Position numbers and translations under genes: made by a program
Assembly: GCF_023554995.1 (NCBI RefSeq)
Contig: NZ_JAMJPK010000004.1
Location: 372,001 to 436,000 of the forward strand
Reading direction: 5' to 3'
DNA length: 64,000 nt
DNA from: Halomonas gemina
Lineage (GTDB): Bacteria; Pseudomonadota; Gammaproteobacteria; Pseudomonadales; Halomonadaceae
Notes under the pieces: model-generated
Database searches by the model: none
Told to the model about the DNA's origin: nothing
What the model saw: the letters and a program-made list of their open reading frames with translations, nothing else
In this document: one piece after another, positions 28,086-38,170 of the stretch
Layout of the letters: every line of letters begins with the position of its first letter
Position numbering within the stretch: position 1 is the stretch's first letter

Positions 28086-29021
28086 TCAGCCATCGACCAG
28101 CGACTGGCTGACGGCCTGCAGGCGTTGCTCGAATCGTTGCCGGGACTCTCCCGGGCGCGGCCGGCAGAGTCGCAGCCGCGCCTCCATCGGGCCGGTCTCC
28201 GTCAGGGTGGCCTGCTCGAGGGCCTGGCCGAGCCGCTGCTGCACCAGCAGGCCACCGCTCTCGGTGGTATCCGGCAGCACCAGCCAGAAATCCGCCGGGC
28301 CCTCCCGGCCCAGGATGTCCTGGTCGCGGCAGCGGCTGGCGACGGCCTGGCAGAGGACGTCCAGCAGGGCCTGTCGCGCCCGCTGACCGAACTGTTCCTC
28401 GGCCATCTCCAGCTGGGGTAGGTGGACCAGCAACACGGCCAGCGGCTGGCCGAGCAGCGCGGCGCGCTCGGCTTCGCTGGCCAGCTGCTCGTGGAGGGTC
28501 TCGCGTCCCACCGCCGGACATTCGGGGTCGCGGGGGTCGGTGGCCCGCAGCAGGGCATGCTGGCGGACCTGCTCCCAGGGGACCAGGGCTGCCACCACCA
28601 CAAGTGTCAGGTAGCCCAGCAGCATGTCCCGGTCGAGCTCGCCATTGCCGAGCAGGGCCAGCCAGACCGGCGTCAGCGCCACGTTGAGCAGCATGGCCGG
28701 GCCCAGCGGCAGCAGCAGCAGGGTGAGGACCGGCGGTACCCCCACCCAGAGCGACGGCAGCCCCGACTGCCGAGGCAGCTCGACGGCGATCAGCAGGTAA
28801 CCGCAGATCAGCACCAGGTAGGCGGCCAGCCGCGAGTGATCTTCGCGCGTCACGCTGAGCAGGGTGGCCACCAGCATCAGCAGGAAGAGGGCAGCGGGCA
28901 GGGGGATGCGTTCGTATTCGCCCATCAGGTAGAGCCACAGGGCCATGCCCAGCAGCAGCAGCGCGCCGCTGGCGTACCACGCCGCGTACAGCCTCAGGAA
29001 ACGCACCCGGCGTTCAGGCAT
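28086..29021 (-). CDS. Membrane protein with degenerate GGDEF domain
   Basis: A 311-residue protein with about five hydrophobic helices (15-150) and a C-terminal domain spaced like a GGDEF domain. The segment DILGREGPADFWLVLPDTTESGG corresponds to D-x-x-x-R-x-GGDEF-x-x-x-LP, but the signature reads GPADF, and the DxLTGLxNR entry motif is absent (DPRDPECPAVGR). It probably does not make c-di-GMP. It follows the next gene (29014-29883) on the same strand with an 8-bp overlap and is co-transcribed with it. Function unknown. Confidence 0.75.
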   Translation of the reverse strand: MPERRVRFLRLYAAWYASGALLLLGMALWLYLMGEYERIPLPAALFLLMLVATLLSVTREDHSRLAAYLVLICGYLLIAVELPRQSGLPSLWVGVPPVLTLLLLPLGPAMLLNVALTPVWLALLGNGELDRDMLLGYLTLVVVAALVPWEQVRQHALLRATDPRDPECPAVGRETLHEQLASEAERAALLGQPLAVLLVHLPQLEMAEEQFGQRARQALLDVLCQAVASRCRDQDILGREGPADFWLVLPDTTESGGLLVQQRLGQALEQATLTETGPMEARLRLCRPRPGESRQRFEQRLQAVSQSLVDG

Positions 29022-29883
29022 TGGCCGCTACCCCGGTGATCTGGAGCCCTGCCGCCTGCCGCGCCAGCGCCTGTCGTTCGTCCTCCAGGGACGCCAGGCC
29101 GGACAGGTCGATCACCCGGGCCGGGCCTGGGGTATCGAGGTGGCGCCACAGCGCGTCGCGTCGCTCCCCGGCCTCGCGACGGTTGCGGCTGGTCAGGATC
29201 ACCGCCAGGGTTCGCGGGTCGAGGCGGTAGCAGGGCTCGAAGCTGTGGGTCAGCCGACAGAGCCGGTGGGCCAGGGTCCAGCAGCGGTGTCGCGGGGCGT
29301 GCAGCAGCAGCAGCTCGGCATGCACCCCCTCGCGATGGCTGCGGCCCCGCGCGAGGGCGAGGTCCTGGGGAAGCCGCTCACCGGGCCAGAGCGGCAGGCC
29401 GGGAACCAGGCGGGCTCGGTGCAGGGTGCTCTGGCGCAGCGCACGAAGGTCGAGGGCCCTGGAGAGTCCCAGCAGCATTAGGGCGGCGAGCAGCAGGCCG
29501 GCCAGGGCCCACTGCTCGAGCCCCAGCAGCTCGCGCAGTGGCCACCAGGTGGCCAGCGCCAGCAGGGCCTCGAGCAGCAGGGTCCAGCGGGGCTGGGGAA
29601 GCATCAGCAGCACTGCCCAGGCCCACAGCCAGGTGACATGCCGCTCGGGATTCACCCACAGCAGGGCGGCGAGCAGCAGGCCGGGCAGCAGCTGCCAGGG
29701 CACCGTGGCGGGGCGGCGATGGTTGAAGGCGAGCAGCAGTGCGGTGACGGCCAGCCAGCTCGCGGCCAGCCACAGCAGCAGGGCCTCGGTCAGGGTCGTC
29801 GTGGCGATGGCCTGCAGTGCCAGCAGCAGCGCCGCGACCAGCAGGTTGCCGCGCAGCAGCCCGACTTTGTACTTGGTCTGCAT
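29014..29883 (-). CDS. Polytopic membrane protein of unknown function
   Basis: A 289-residue protein with about six hydrophobic segments (10-145) rich in Leu, Ala and Trp, then a cytosolic domain of ~140 residues. The end CYRLDPRTLAVILTSRNRREAGER has the spacing of the D-x-x-x-R...LP end of a GGDEF-like fold but no signature. It resembles its downstream partner in layout, suggesting an old duplication. It is the first gene of the two-gene unit, divergent from proA. Confidence 0.65.
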   Translation of the reverse strand: MQTKYKVGLLRGNLLVAALLLALQAIATTTLTEALLLWLAASWLAVTALLLAFNHRRPATVPWQLLPGLLLAALLWVNPERHVTWLWAWAVLLMLPQPRWTLLLEALLALATWWPLRELLGLEQWALAGLLLAALMLLGLSRALDLRALRQSTLHRARLVPGLPLWPGERLPQDLALARGRSHREGVHAELLLLHAPRHRCWTLAHRLCRLTHSFEPCYRLDPRTLAVILTSRNRREAGERRDALWRHLDTPGPARVIDLSGLASLEDERQALARQAAGLQITGVAANA

Positions 29884-29980
29884 GGTGGCTTAGTATGATT
29901 CCCTTCCCGGTTTACGGCACAGTATAACGCCGGCAGCGCCCTTGTCGCGGCGTCGCCGGCCCCAGGAGACACGCAACGGC

Positions 29981-31284
<1,304 letters not shown>

Positions 31285-31288
<4 letters not shown>

Positions 31289-31977
31289 GCCAACCTGGGC
31301 TGCCCGTCAGGGCCGACCGCGACCCGTCACCATCGCCCCGGGTCGCCATGCTCGGCGGCACCTTCGATCCGGTGCATCTGGGGCACCTGCGCAGTGCCGT
31401 GGAGCTTCGCGAGGCGCTGGCCCTGGACCGGGTGCACATGGTACCCGCTGCCATGCCGCCGCTACGCGGCGAGCCTCGCGTCTCGCCCGCCGACCGCCTC
31501 GCCCTCTTGCGCCTGGGGATCGGCGACACGCCGGGCCTGGTCGCCGATCCCCGGGAGCTCGAGCGTGACGGGCCCTCCTACAGTGCCGATACCCTTGCCT
31601 CGCTGCGTCGTGAACTGGGCCCTGAGGCGCGACTGGTGATGGCGTTGGGCCACGATGCCTTCCTGCGCCTGGCTGACTGGCACGAGCCCGAGCGACTCTT
31701 CGAGCTGGCCCATGTGGTGGTGATCGATCGACCCGACCATCGGGCGTCGCTGCCCCAGCCGCTGGTTGCGCTGCTGGCCGGGCGCGAGGTCGAGGAGGGC
31801 GAGGCGCTGATGACCCGGCCCGCCGGACGGCTGCTGCGCCTCAAGCTGCCATCGCGCATGGCGATCTCGGCCACCGAGGTGCGCCGGCGCCTGGCGGCGG
31901 GCCTCAGCGTGCGCTACCTGCTGCCGGAGGCAGTGGAGACGCAACTCCTCTCGCGGGGCCTCTATCGGCACGGCTGA
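31285..31977 (+). CDS. nadD: Nicotinate-nucleotide adenylyltransferase
   Basis: A 230-residue enzyme making deamido-NAD from NaMN and [20 protein letters not shown] holds the HxGH motif, and [17 protein letters not shown] holds the ISxTxIR-type motif. The start is GTG 31285, overlapping the proA stop, which leaves ~20 residues before the MLGG core. Gene order proA-nadD-rsfS-rlmH-mrdA-rodA matches pseudomonads and enterics. Confidence 0.95.
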
Positions 31978-32054
31978 GTGCTGCCCACGCGGGCGTCGAG
32001 TCGGTACAATGGGTGTGAGGATTTCCCGCGGACGAAGGGCTGACACGAAGGGCT

Positions 32055-32423
32055 ATGCATATCGACGCACTCAAGACTCTGGTGACCGACGCACTGGAGG
32101 ACCTCAAGGCCCAGGACATTGCCGTCCTGGATGTCTCACGACTGACCAGCGTGACCGACCTGATGGTGGTGGCCAGCGGCACCTCGAGCCGCCATGTGGC
32201 GGCGCTCGCCGAGAATGTGGTCCAGGCCGCCAAGGAGCAGGACATTGCGCCGCTGGGTGTCGAGGGGGAGAGCGGTGCCGACTGGGTGCTGGTCGACCTG
32301 GGCAACCTGGTGGTGCACGTGATGCTGCCCGAGACCCGGCAGCTCTATGACCTGGAGCGACTCTGGGCCGACCTGCCCAGCGATACGGAATCGCGTATCG
32401 AGGAGGGGGTGCCGGGTTCATGA
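32055..32423 (+). CDS. rsfS: Ribosomal silencing factor RsfS
   Basis: A 122-residue RsfS (Iojap family) protein that binds L14 on the 50S subunit and blocks subunit joining in starvation. [21 protein letters not shown] and [29 protein letters not shown] are the hallmark blocks. It overlaps rlmH by 4 bp (ATGA). Confidence 0.95.
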   Translation: MHIDALKTLVTDALEDLKAQDIAVLDVSRLTSVTDLMVVASGTSSRHVAALAENVVQAAKEQDIAPLGVEGESGADWVLVDLGNLVVHVMLPETRQLYDLERLWADLPSDTESRIEEGVPGS

Positions 32424-32887
32424 GGCTCCGCCTGCTGGCGGTGGGCACGCGCATGCCCGACTGGGTAACGCGCGGCGTCGAGGAGTATCGCAAGCGCCTG
32501 CCCAGGGACTTCGCCCTGGAGGTGGAGGAGATCACGCCCGGTCAGCGCGGCAAGAATGCCGATGTGACCCGGGCCATGGCCCTGGAGGCCGAGCGCATCC
32601 GGGGGCGTCTGAAGGGCGGGGAGCACCTGGTCGCCCTGGAGGTCGGGGGCAAGCCCTGGAGCACCGAGCAGCTGGCCCGTGAGGCCGACGCCTGGCGCCA
32701 CGCGGGGCGTGACGTGGTGCTGCTGGTGGGGGGGCCGGATGGCCTGGAGCCGTCGCTCTCGGCGAGTGCCGACCAGCGCTGGTCGCTGTCGCCGTTGACG
32801 CTGCCCCATCCGCTGGTACGCATCCTGCTCGCCGAGCAGCTCTACCGCGCCTGGACCCTGCTGGTCGGCCATCCCTATCATCGCTGA
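32420..32887 (+). CDS. rlmH: 23S rRNA (pseudouridine1915-N3)-methyltransferase
   Basis: A 155-residue SPOUT methyltransferase. [47 protein letters not shown] and the knot region [18 protein letters not shown] with the terminal GHPYHR are typical. It modifies helix 69 of 23S rRNA. Its TGA stop (32885-32887) lies inside the first unit of a 26-bp tandem repeat. Confidence 0.96.
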   Translation: MRLRLLAVGTRMPDWVTRGVEEYRKRLPRDFALEVEEITPGQRGKNADVTRAMALEAERIRGRLKGGEHLVALEVGGKPWSTEQLAREADAWRHAGRDVVLLVGGPDGLEPSLSASADQRWSLSPLTLPHPLVRILLAEQLYRAWTLLVGHPYHR

Positions 32888-32984
32888 AGCCTGTTTTCTG
32901 CTCCAACAACGCTGAAGGCTGTTCTGTTTCAGGGCCGCTGAAGGCTGTTCTGTTTCAGGACCGCTGAAGGCTCTTCTACTCAAT
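32882..32984. repeat. 26-bp tandem repeat after rlmH
   Basis: Units start CGCTGAAG at 32882, 32910, 32936 and 32962. Copies two and three share CGCTGAAGGCTGTTCTGTTT and are nearly identical; the first (28 nt) and last are degenerate. The first unit includes the rlmH stop codon. The repeat fills most of the 119-nt gap to mrdA. Confidence 0.85.
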
Positions 32985-33006
32985 CACTCCGAGGTCATCA
33001 CCGAGC

Positions 33007-34914
33007 ATGCGTCGGCGCCGCGAAACCCTGAAGAACCCGGAACAGGAGCTGCGCGTCTTCCGCATGCGCTCGCTGCTGGCCGTGCTGGTGGTGGTGTGCC
33101 TGACCGGTCTGCTGGGCGGGCGGCTGTTCTACCTGCAGGTGGTGCAGCATGAGGTGTACAGCACCCGCTCCGAGAAGAACCGGGTGCGGGTCGAGCCGCT
33201 GCCACCCACCCGCGGGCTGATCTACGATCGCAACGGCGTGCTGCTGGCCGAGAACCGCCCCACCTACAACCTCACCCTGGTGCGAGAACGGGTCGAGGAC
33301 CTCGATGCCACCCTGTCGCTGCTGGTCGACCTGCTGGAGATCCCCGAGGAGGAGGTCGAGGCCTTCCGGGTGCGCTCCCGCCAGCGCCAGCGTCCCTTCC
33401 AGCCTGCGCTGCTGATGAGCGATCTCGAGGAAGAGCAGATCGCCCGGCTGGCGGTCAATCGCCACCGCCTGCCCGGCGTCGAGGTGGAGGCCCAACTGCT
33501 GCGCTACTATCCCGATGCCGAGACCATGGTGCACGCCCTGGGCTATGTGGGGCGGATCAACGCCGAGGAGCTCGCGGGCCTGGATTCGGGCAACTATGCC
33601 GGTACCCACTTCATCGGCAAGACCGGGGTGGAGCGCTTCTACGAGGACGAGCTGCATGGCCAGGCAGGGCTGCGCAAGGTGGAGACCAACGCTCGCGGCC
33701 GGGTGCTGCGCGAGCTCGGCCACACCGACCCGGTTCCGGGCAAGGACCTGACCCTGACGCTGGACAGCGAACTGCAGAAGCTGGCCGTGGAGCTGCTCGA
33801 CGGCCGCCGCGGCTCCATCGTGGCGATCGCCCCCGGCAGCGGCGAGATCCTTGCCCTCGCCTCGGTGCCGGGGTTCGACAGCAACCAGTTCGTCACCGGC
33901 ATCGACGTCGCCTCGTATCGCGGCCTCCAGGAGAACCTGGACCTGCCGCTCTACAACCGGGCGATCCGTGGCCACTACCCGCCGGGCTCCACCATCAAGC
34001 CGTTCATGGCCATCACCGGTCTCAAGGAAGGTGTGATCACCCCCGACACCACCATCCGCGACCCCGGCTACTACCAGCTGCCCAACGACTCGCGGCGCTA
34101 CCGCAACTGGCTGCGCTGGGGGCATGGCCGGGTCGATCTGGAGCGCGCCATCGCCGTCTCCAACAACACCTACTTCTACTCCCTGGCCCACGACCTGGGG
34201 ATCGACCACATCCACGACAACATGTCGGCCTTCGGCTTCGGTCAGCGGGTCGCCCATGACGTCCAGGGCGAGAGCGATGCGCTGATGCCCTCGCGGGACT
34301 GGAAGCGGGGTCGCTTCAACCAGCCGTGGTACCCCGGCGAGACCCTCTCGGTGGGCATCGGCCAGGGCTATCTGCAGGTCACGCCGCTGCAACTGGCCAC
34401 CGCCACGGCGGTGCTGGCCAACCGTGGCCAGTGGGTCAAGCCGCGCCTCGCCCAGCGGATCGGCGACGAGGAGGTGCCCGTCGACCTGCCCGACACCCCG
34501 CCTGACATCACGCTCGCCAACGAGGGGTGGTGGGACCGGGTCTTCTCCGGCATGGAGAAGGTGGTCTCCGGCCATGAGGGCACCGCGCGGCGTATCGGCA
34601 AGGACCTGGAGTACCGGATGGCGGGCAAGTCCGGTACCGCCCAGGTGTTCTCCCTGGGCCAGGACCAGAAGTACAACGCCGATGAGCTCAAGGAGCGCTT
34701 GCGCGACCATGCCCTGTTCATGGCCTTTGCCCCGGTGGAGGACCCCCAGATCGCCGTGGCGGTGATCGTCGAGAATGCCGGCGGCGGCAGCACCCACGCC
34801 GCCCACCTGGCCAAGGCGATGACCGATGCCTGGCTGCTCGAGGACGAGGCCCCCGATACCGAGGAGGTACGCGAGGTGCTCGAGCGCGAGGACGGCCGGG
34901 TGACGGGGAACTGA
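33007..34914 (+). CDS. mrdA: Penicillin-binding protein 2 (elongasome transpeptidase)
   Basis: A 635-residue class B PBP that cross-links peptidoglycan during cell elongation with RodA. It has an N-terminal membrane helix (LLAVLVVVCLTGLLGGRLFYL), the pedestal domain, and a transpeptidase domain with Ser328 in PGSTIKPF, SNN and KSGTAQV. It lies 3 nt before rodA in the conserved order. Confidence 0.97.
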   Translation: MRRRRETLKNPEQELRVFRMRSLLAVLVVVCLTGLLGGRLFYLQVVQHEVYSTRSEKNRVRVEPLPPTRGLIYDRNGVLLAENRPTYNLTLVRERVEDLDATLSLLVDLLEIPEEEVEAFRVRSRQRQRPFQPALLMSDLEEEQIARLAVNRHRLPGVEVEAQLLRYYPDAETMVHALGYVGRINAEELAGLDSGNYAGTHFIGKTGVERFYEDELHGQAGLRKVETNARGRVLRELGHTDPVPGKDLTLTLDSELQKLAVELLDGRRGSIVAIAPGSGEILALASVPGFDSNQFVTGIDVASYRGLQENLDLPLYNRAIRGHYPPGSTIKPFMAITGLKEGVITPDTTIRDPGYYQLPNDSRRYRNWLRWGHGRVDLERAIAVSNNTYFYSLAHDLGIDHIHDNMSAFGFGQRVAHDVQGESDALMPSRDWKRGRFNQPWYPGETLSVGIGQGYLQVTPLQLATATAVLANRGQWVKPRLAQRIGDEEVPVDLPDTPPDITLANEGWWDRVFSGMEKVVSGHEGTARRIGKDLEYRMAGKSGTAQVFSLGQDQKYNADELKERLRDHALFMAFAPVEDPQIAVAVIVENAGGGSTHAAHLAKAMTDAWLLEDEAPDTEEVREVLEREDGRVTGN

Positions 34915-34916
34915 CG

Positions 34917-36077
34917 ATGATCTGGAGCGAGCTGACCCGTGGCCTGCGGGCCCATCCCGTGAAACCCTCCCTGAGCGGCATCGCCCGGCGGCGCAGCCTC
35001 TGGGAGCGCATCCACCTGGACCCCTGGCTGCTCGGCATGCTGCTGGTGCTGATGCTGGCCGGACTGGTGGTGCTCTATAGTGCCAGCGGCCAGCGCCTGC
35101 CGGTGGTAACCGCCCAGGCCATCCGCTTCGGCGTGGCCCTGGTGGTGATGGCCGGGCTCGCCCAGCTCTCGCCGACCACCCTGCTGCGCTGGACGCCACC
35201 GGTCTACGTGGCCGGGGTGCTGATGCTGGTCGCCGTTGAACTGATTGGCGACATGGGCATGGGGGCCCAGCGCTGGCTGGTGATCCCCGGGGTGATCCGC
35301 TTCCAGCCCTCGGAGCTGATGAAGCTGGCCATGCCGATGATGGTCGCCGCCTGGCTGAGCCGCCAGCCGCTCCCGCCGCGCTGGCGCGACCTGCTGGTCT
35401 GTGCGGTGCTCATCGGCATGCCGGTGGTGCTGATCGCCAAGCAGCCCGACCTCGGCACCTCGCTGCTGGTCACCACCGCCGGGGTGTTCGTGATCCTGCT
35501 GGCGGGGCTCTCCTGGCGCTTCATCCTGTTCTGCGGCGTGCTGGCGGCGGCCGCGCTGCCGCTGCTGTGGATGAACATGCACAACTACCAGCGCCAGCGG
35601 GTGCTGACCTTCCTCGACCCCGAGAGCGACCCGCTGGGCGCGGGCTGGAACATCATCCAGTCGACCACCGCCATCGGCAGCGGGGGCTTCTGGGGCAAGG
35701 GCTGGCTGCAGGGCACCCAGTCGCAGCTGGAGTTCCTTCCCGAGCGCCATACCGACTTCATCGTCGCGGTGCTCGGCGAGGAGTTCGGGCTGGTGGGGAT
35801 GCTGGCCTTCCTGCTGCTTTACCTGCTGATCGTGGGGCGCGGGCTATGGCTCGCCGGCGCCGCCCAGGAAACCTTTGGGCGCCTGGTGGCGGGCAGCATC
35901 ATCCTGACCTTCTTCATCTATGTGTTCGTCAACGTGGGCATGGTCAGCGGCATCCTGCCGGTGGTCGGCGTGCCGCTGCCGCTGGTCAGCTTCGGGGGGA
36001 CCTCCAGCGTGACCTTGATGGCCGGTTTCGGTATTCTCATGGCCATTCATGCCCACCGCCGCCTGCTGCCGCGTTAG
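34917..36077 (+). CDS. rodA: Rod-shape peptidoglycan glycosyltransferase RodA
   Basis: A 386-residue SEDS-family polymerase with about ten membrane helices. It has QRWLVIPGVIRFQPSELMKLAMP, KQPDLGTSLLV (SEDS catalytic loop region), LPERHTDFIVAVLGEEFG and LPLVSFGGTSSVTLMAGFG. It partners with PBP2 (mrdA) immediately upstream. Confidence 0.97.
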   Translation: MIWSELTRGLRAHPVKPSLSGIARRRSLWERIHLDPWLLGMLLVLMLAGLVVLYSASGQRLPVVTAQAIRFGVALVVMAGLAQLSPTTLLRWTPPVYVAGVLMLVAVELIGDMGMGAQRWLVIPGVIRFQPSELMKLAMPMMVAAWLSRQPLPPRWRDLLVCAVLIGMPVVLIAKQPDLGTSLLVTTAGVFVILLAGLSWRFILFCGVLAAAALPLLWMNMHNYQRQRVLTFLDPESDPLGAGWNIIQSTTAIGSGGFWGKGWLQGTQSQLEFLPERHTDFIVAVLGEEFGLVGMLAFLLLYLLIVGRGLWLAGAAQETFGRLVAGSIILTFFIYVFVNVGMVSGILPVVGVPLPLVSFGGTSSVTLMAGFGILMAIHAHRRLLPR

Positions 36078-36106
36078 GCAGCTGTCAGGATTCAGGGAGA
36101 GCTACG

Positions 36107-37174
36107 ATGACGGTGTCGTCACCACGGAGAAAACGCTGGATGGCCTGGCTCGCGGGCGGGCTGCTGGCATGGGGGGCGACGACCGGCCTGGCGGCGGACT
36201 TCGACCCGCAGCGCCATGCCGAAGCGGCTCGGCTGGTGGAGGAGCTGGCCGAGAAAGGGGTCGACCGCGACTGGCTCCAGGCCGCCCTGGGGGAGGCCGA
36301 GTTCCGCCAGTCGGTGCTGGATGCCATGGCCGGCGCCGCCGAACGTCGCCTGCGCTGGGACGAATATCGCGCCATCTTCCTGGATGCCCCGCGCGTTGCC
36401 AACGGGGTGGCCTTCATCGAGACCCATGAGGCCGCCATGGCGAGGGCCGAGGCCGAGTTCGGCGTGCCTCCTGAAGTGATCGCCGCCATCATCGGTGTGG
36501 AGACCCGCTACGGCGGCGTTACCGGCAATCATCGCGTCCTCGACTCCCTGGCGACCCTGGCCTTCCATCATCCCGGCCGCGGCCGCTTCTTTCGCGGCGA
36601 ACTGGCCGCCTTCCTGGAGATCGCCTTTGAAGAGGAGCGCACGCCCGGCAGCCTGACCGGCTCCTACGCGGGGGCCATGGGCTATCCGCAGTTCATTCCC
36701 ACCAGCTACCGCGCCTACGCCGTGGACTTCGACGGCGATGGCCTGCGCGACCTCTGGACCAACCCGGTGGATGCCATCGGCAGCGTGGCCAACTACTTCG
36801 CCGAGCACGGCTGGCGCGCCGGTGAGCCGATCTACCACGAGGTCGAGGGGCCTGCCTCGCCTCCCGACGGCATCGACTTCAACCGCGCCGCGCGGCCGCC
36901 CGCAGTGCCGGCGGCAGAGGTCGCCAGGGCGGGCCTCGAGGTCCCGGACTCGCTGGCCGACGATCATCGCCTGCTGCCGGTGGCGCTGGAGGATAGCGAG
37001 GAGAGCTGGCGCTACGTGCTCGGCGAGCACAACTTCTACGTGATCACCCGCTACAACCACAGCCACCTGTATGCCATGGCGGTGACCGAGCTTGCCGAGG
37101 CGATTGCCGAGGCGCGGGGCCTGGAGGCCCACTGGCTCGATGCCACCGATACCACCCCGGAGGAGGCCTCATGA
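36107..37174 (+). CDS. mltB: Lytic murein transglycosylase B
   Basis: A 355-residue exported transglycosylase. The signal region is MAWLAGGLLAWGATTGLA (no clear lipobox Cys). The catalytic Glu is in IIGVETRYGGVTGN, and GSYAGAMGYPQFIPTSYRAYAVDFDGDG is the family signature. It cleaves the MurNAc-GlcNAc bond to make room for new wall. Start ATG 36107. It overlaps rlpA by 4 bp. Confidence 0.94.
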   Translation: MTVSSPRRKRWMAWLAGGLLAWGATTGLAADFDPQRHAEAARLVEELAEKGVDRDWLQAALGEAEFRQSVLDAMAGAAERRLRWDEYRAIFLDAPRVANGVAFIETHEAAMARAEAEFGVPPEVIAAIIGVETRYGGVTGNHRVLDSLATLAFHHPGRGRFFRGELAAFLEIAFEEERTPGSLTGSYAGAMGYPQFIPTSYRAYAVDFDGDGLRDLWTNPVDAIGSVANYFAEHGWRAGEPIYHEVEGPASPPDGIDFNRAARPPAVPAAEVARAGLEVPDSLADDHRLLPVALEDSEESWRYVLGEHNFYVITRYNHSHLYAMAVTELAEAIAEARGLEAHWLDATDTTPEEAS

Positions 37175-38115
37175 GACGCATCTGTGCCGCCTTGAGCGTG
37201 CTGCTGCTTCTGGCCGGCTGTGCTGGGGGCGGTGGCGGCTCCCGTCCATCCCCCGGTGAGGCGTCCAGCCAGGCGCCGGTCACATCGGGAAACGGCGAGC
37301 GCTATGCCCTGGCCGGTGACGCCTATCCCGAGGATCCGCCCGATGTCGCCGAGGTGCCCGATGCGGTGCCGCGTCGCGAGGCGCGCTCCCGGGGCGGCAA
37401 CAAGTCGCCCTACGAGGTGTGGGGCAAGCGCTATGAGGTGATGGCGGATGCCAGCGGCTACAGTCGCCAGGGCAGGGCCTCCTGGTATGGCAAGAAGTTC
37501 CATGGCTACGCCACCTCCAACGGCGAGATCTACGACATGTACAAGATGAGCGCCGCCCACCGCTCCTTGCCCCTGCCCAGCTTCGTCCGCGTCACCAGCC
37601 TGGACAACGGCCGTTCGGCGATCGTGCGAGTCAACGACCGCGGGCCCTTCCACAGCGACCGCGAGATCGACCTCTCCTATGCGGCCGCGGCCCGCTTGGG
37701 CATCCTCAAGCAGGGCACCGGCCGGGTGAAGGTCGAGGCCATCGACGTAGAGCGCTGGATCGCCGACAACGGCGATGCCCCCCGGGCGGGGGAGCGTGCG
37801 TCACCCCGGGTGGAGGTCCCGCGCCGCGAGGCGCGACCGGTGGCCACGGGCGCCTCGGTGCCGGGGCGCGAGGCGCGGACGGCCGAGGGCGGCGTCTTCC
37901 TGCAGGTGGCGGCCCTGGGCTCTGCCGACAGTGCCCGGCAGCTCAAGTCGCGCCTTGAGGGCGAGATCGACCGGCCGGTGCGCGTCGCCAGTGCCACCGG
38001 CCTGCATCGCGTCCAGGTCGGCCCGCTGGACGATGCCCGCCAGGTGGACCCCGTCCGCGAGCAGCTGCGCCGAGCGGGCTTTGCCCAGGCCTTTGTGGTC
38101 AACGATGCCGACTGA
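37171..38115 (+). CDS. rlpA: Septal ring lytic transglycosylase RlpA (lipoprotein)
   Basis: A 314-residue outer-membrane lipoprotein with signal and lipobox LLLLAGC (Cys17). The double-psi beta-barrel domain (GRASWYGKKFHGYATSNGE, SLPLPSFVRVT, VRVNDRGPF) has the Asp/His positions of RlpA transglycosylases. The C-terminal SPOR domain (GVFLQVAALGS...AQAFVVN) binds denuded septal glycan. It is coupled to mltB and precedes dacA. Confidence 0.94.
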   Translation: MRRICAALSVLLLLAGCAGGGGGSRPSPGEASSQAPVTSGNGERYALAGDAYPEDPPDVAEVPDAVPRREARSRGGNKSPYEVWGKRYEVMADASGYSRQGRASWYGKKFHGYATSNGEIYDMYKMSAAHRSLPLPSFVRVTSLDNGRSAIVRVNDRGPFHSDREIDLSYAAAARLGILKQGTGRVKVEAIDVERWIADNGDAPRAGERASPRVEVPRREARPVATGASVPGREARTAEGGVFLQVAALGSADSARQLKSRLEGEIDRPVRVASATGLHRVQVGPLDDARQVDPVREQLRRAGFAQAFVVNDAD

Positions 38116-38170
38116 GTCGGTGCCCCTTTTTTCGAACTATCCCGCGATGTCCTTGATGAGAACCCCTGCC

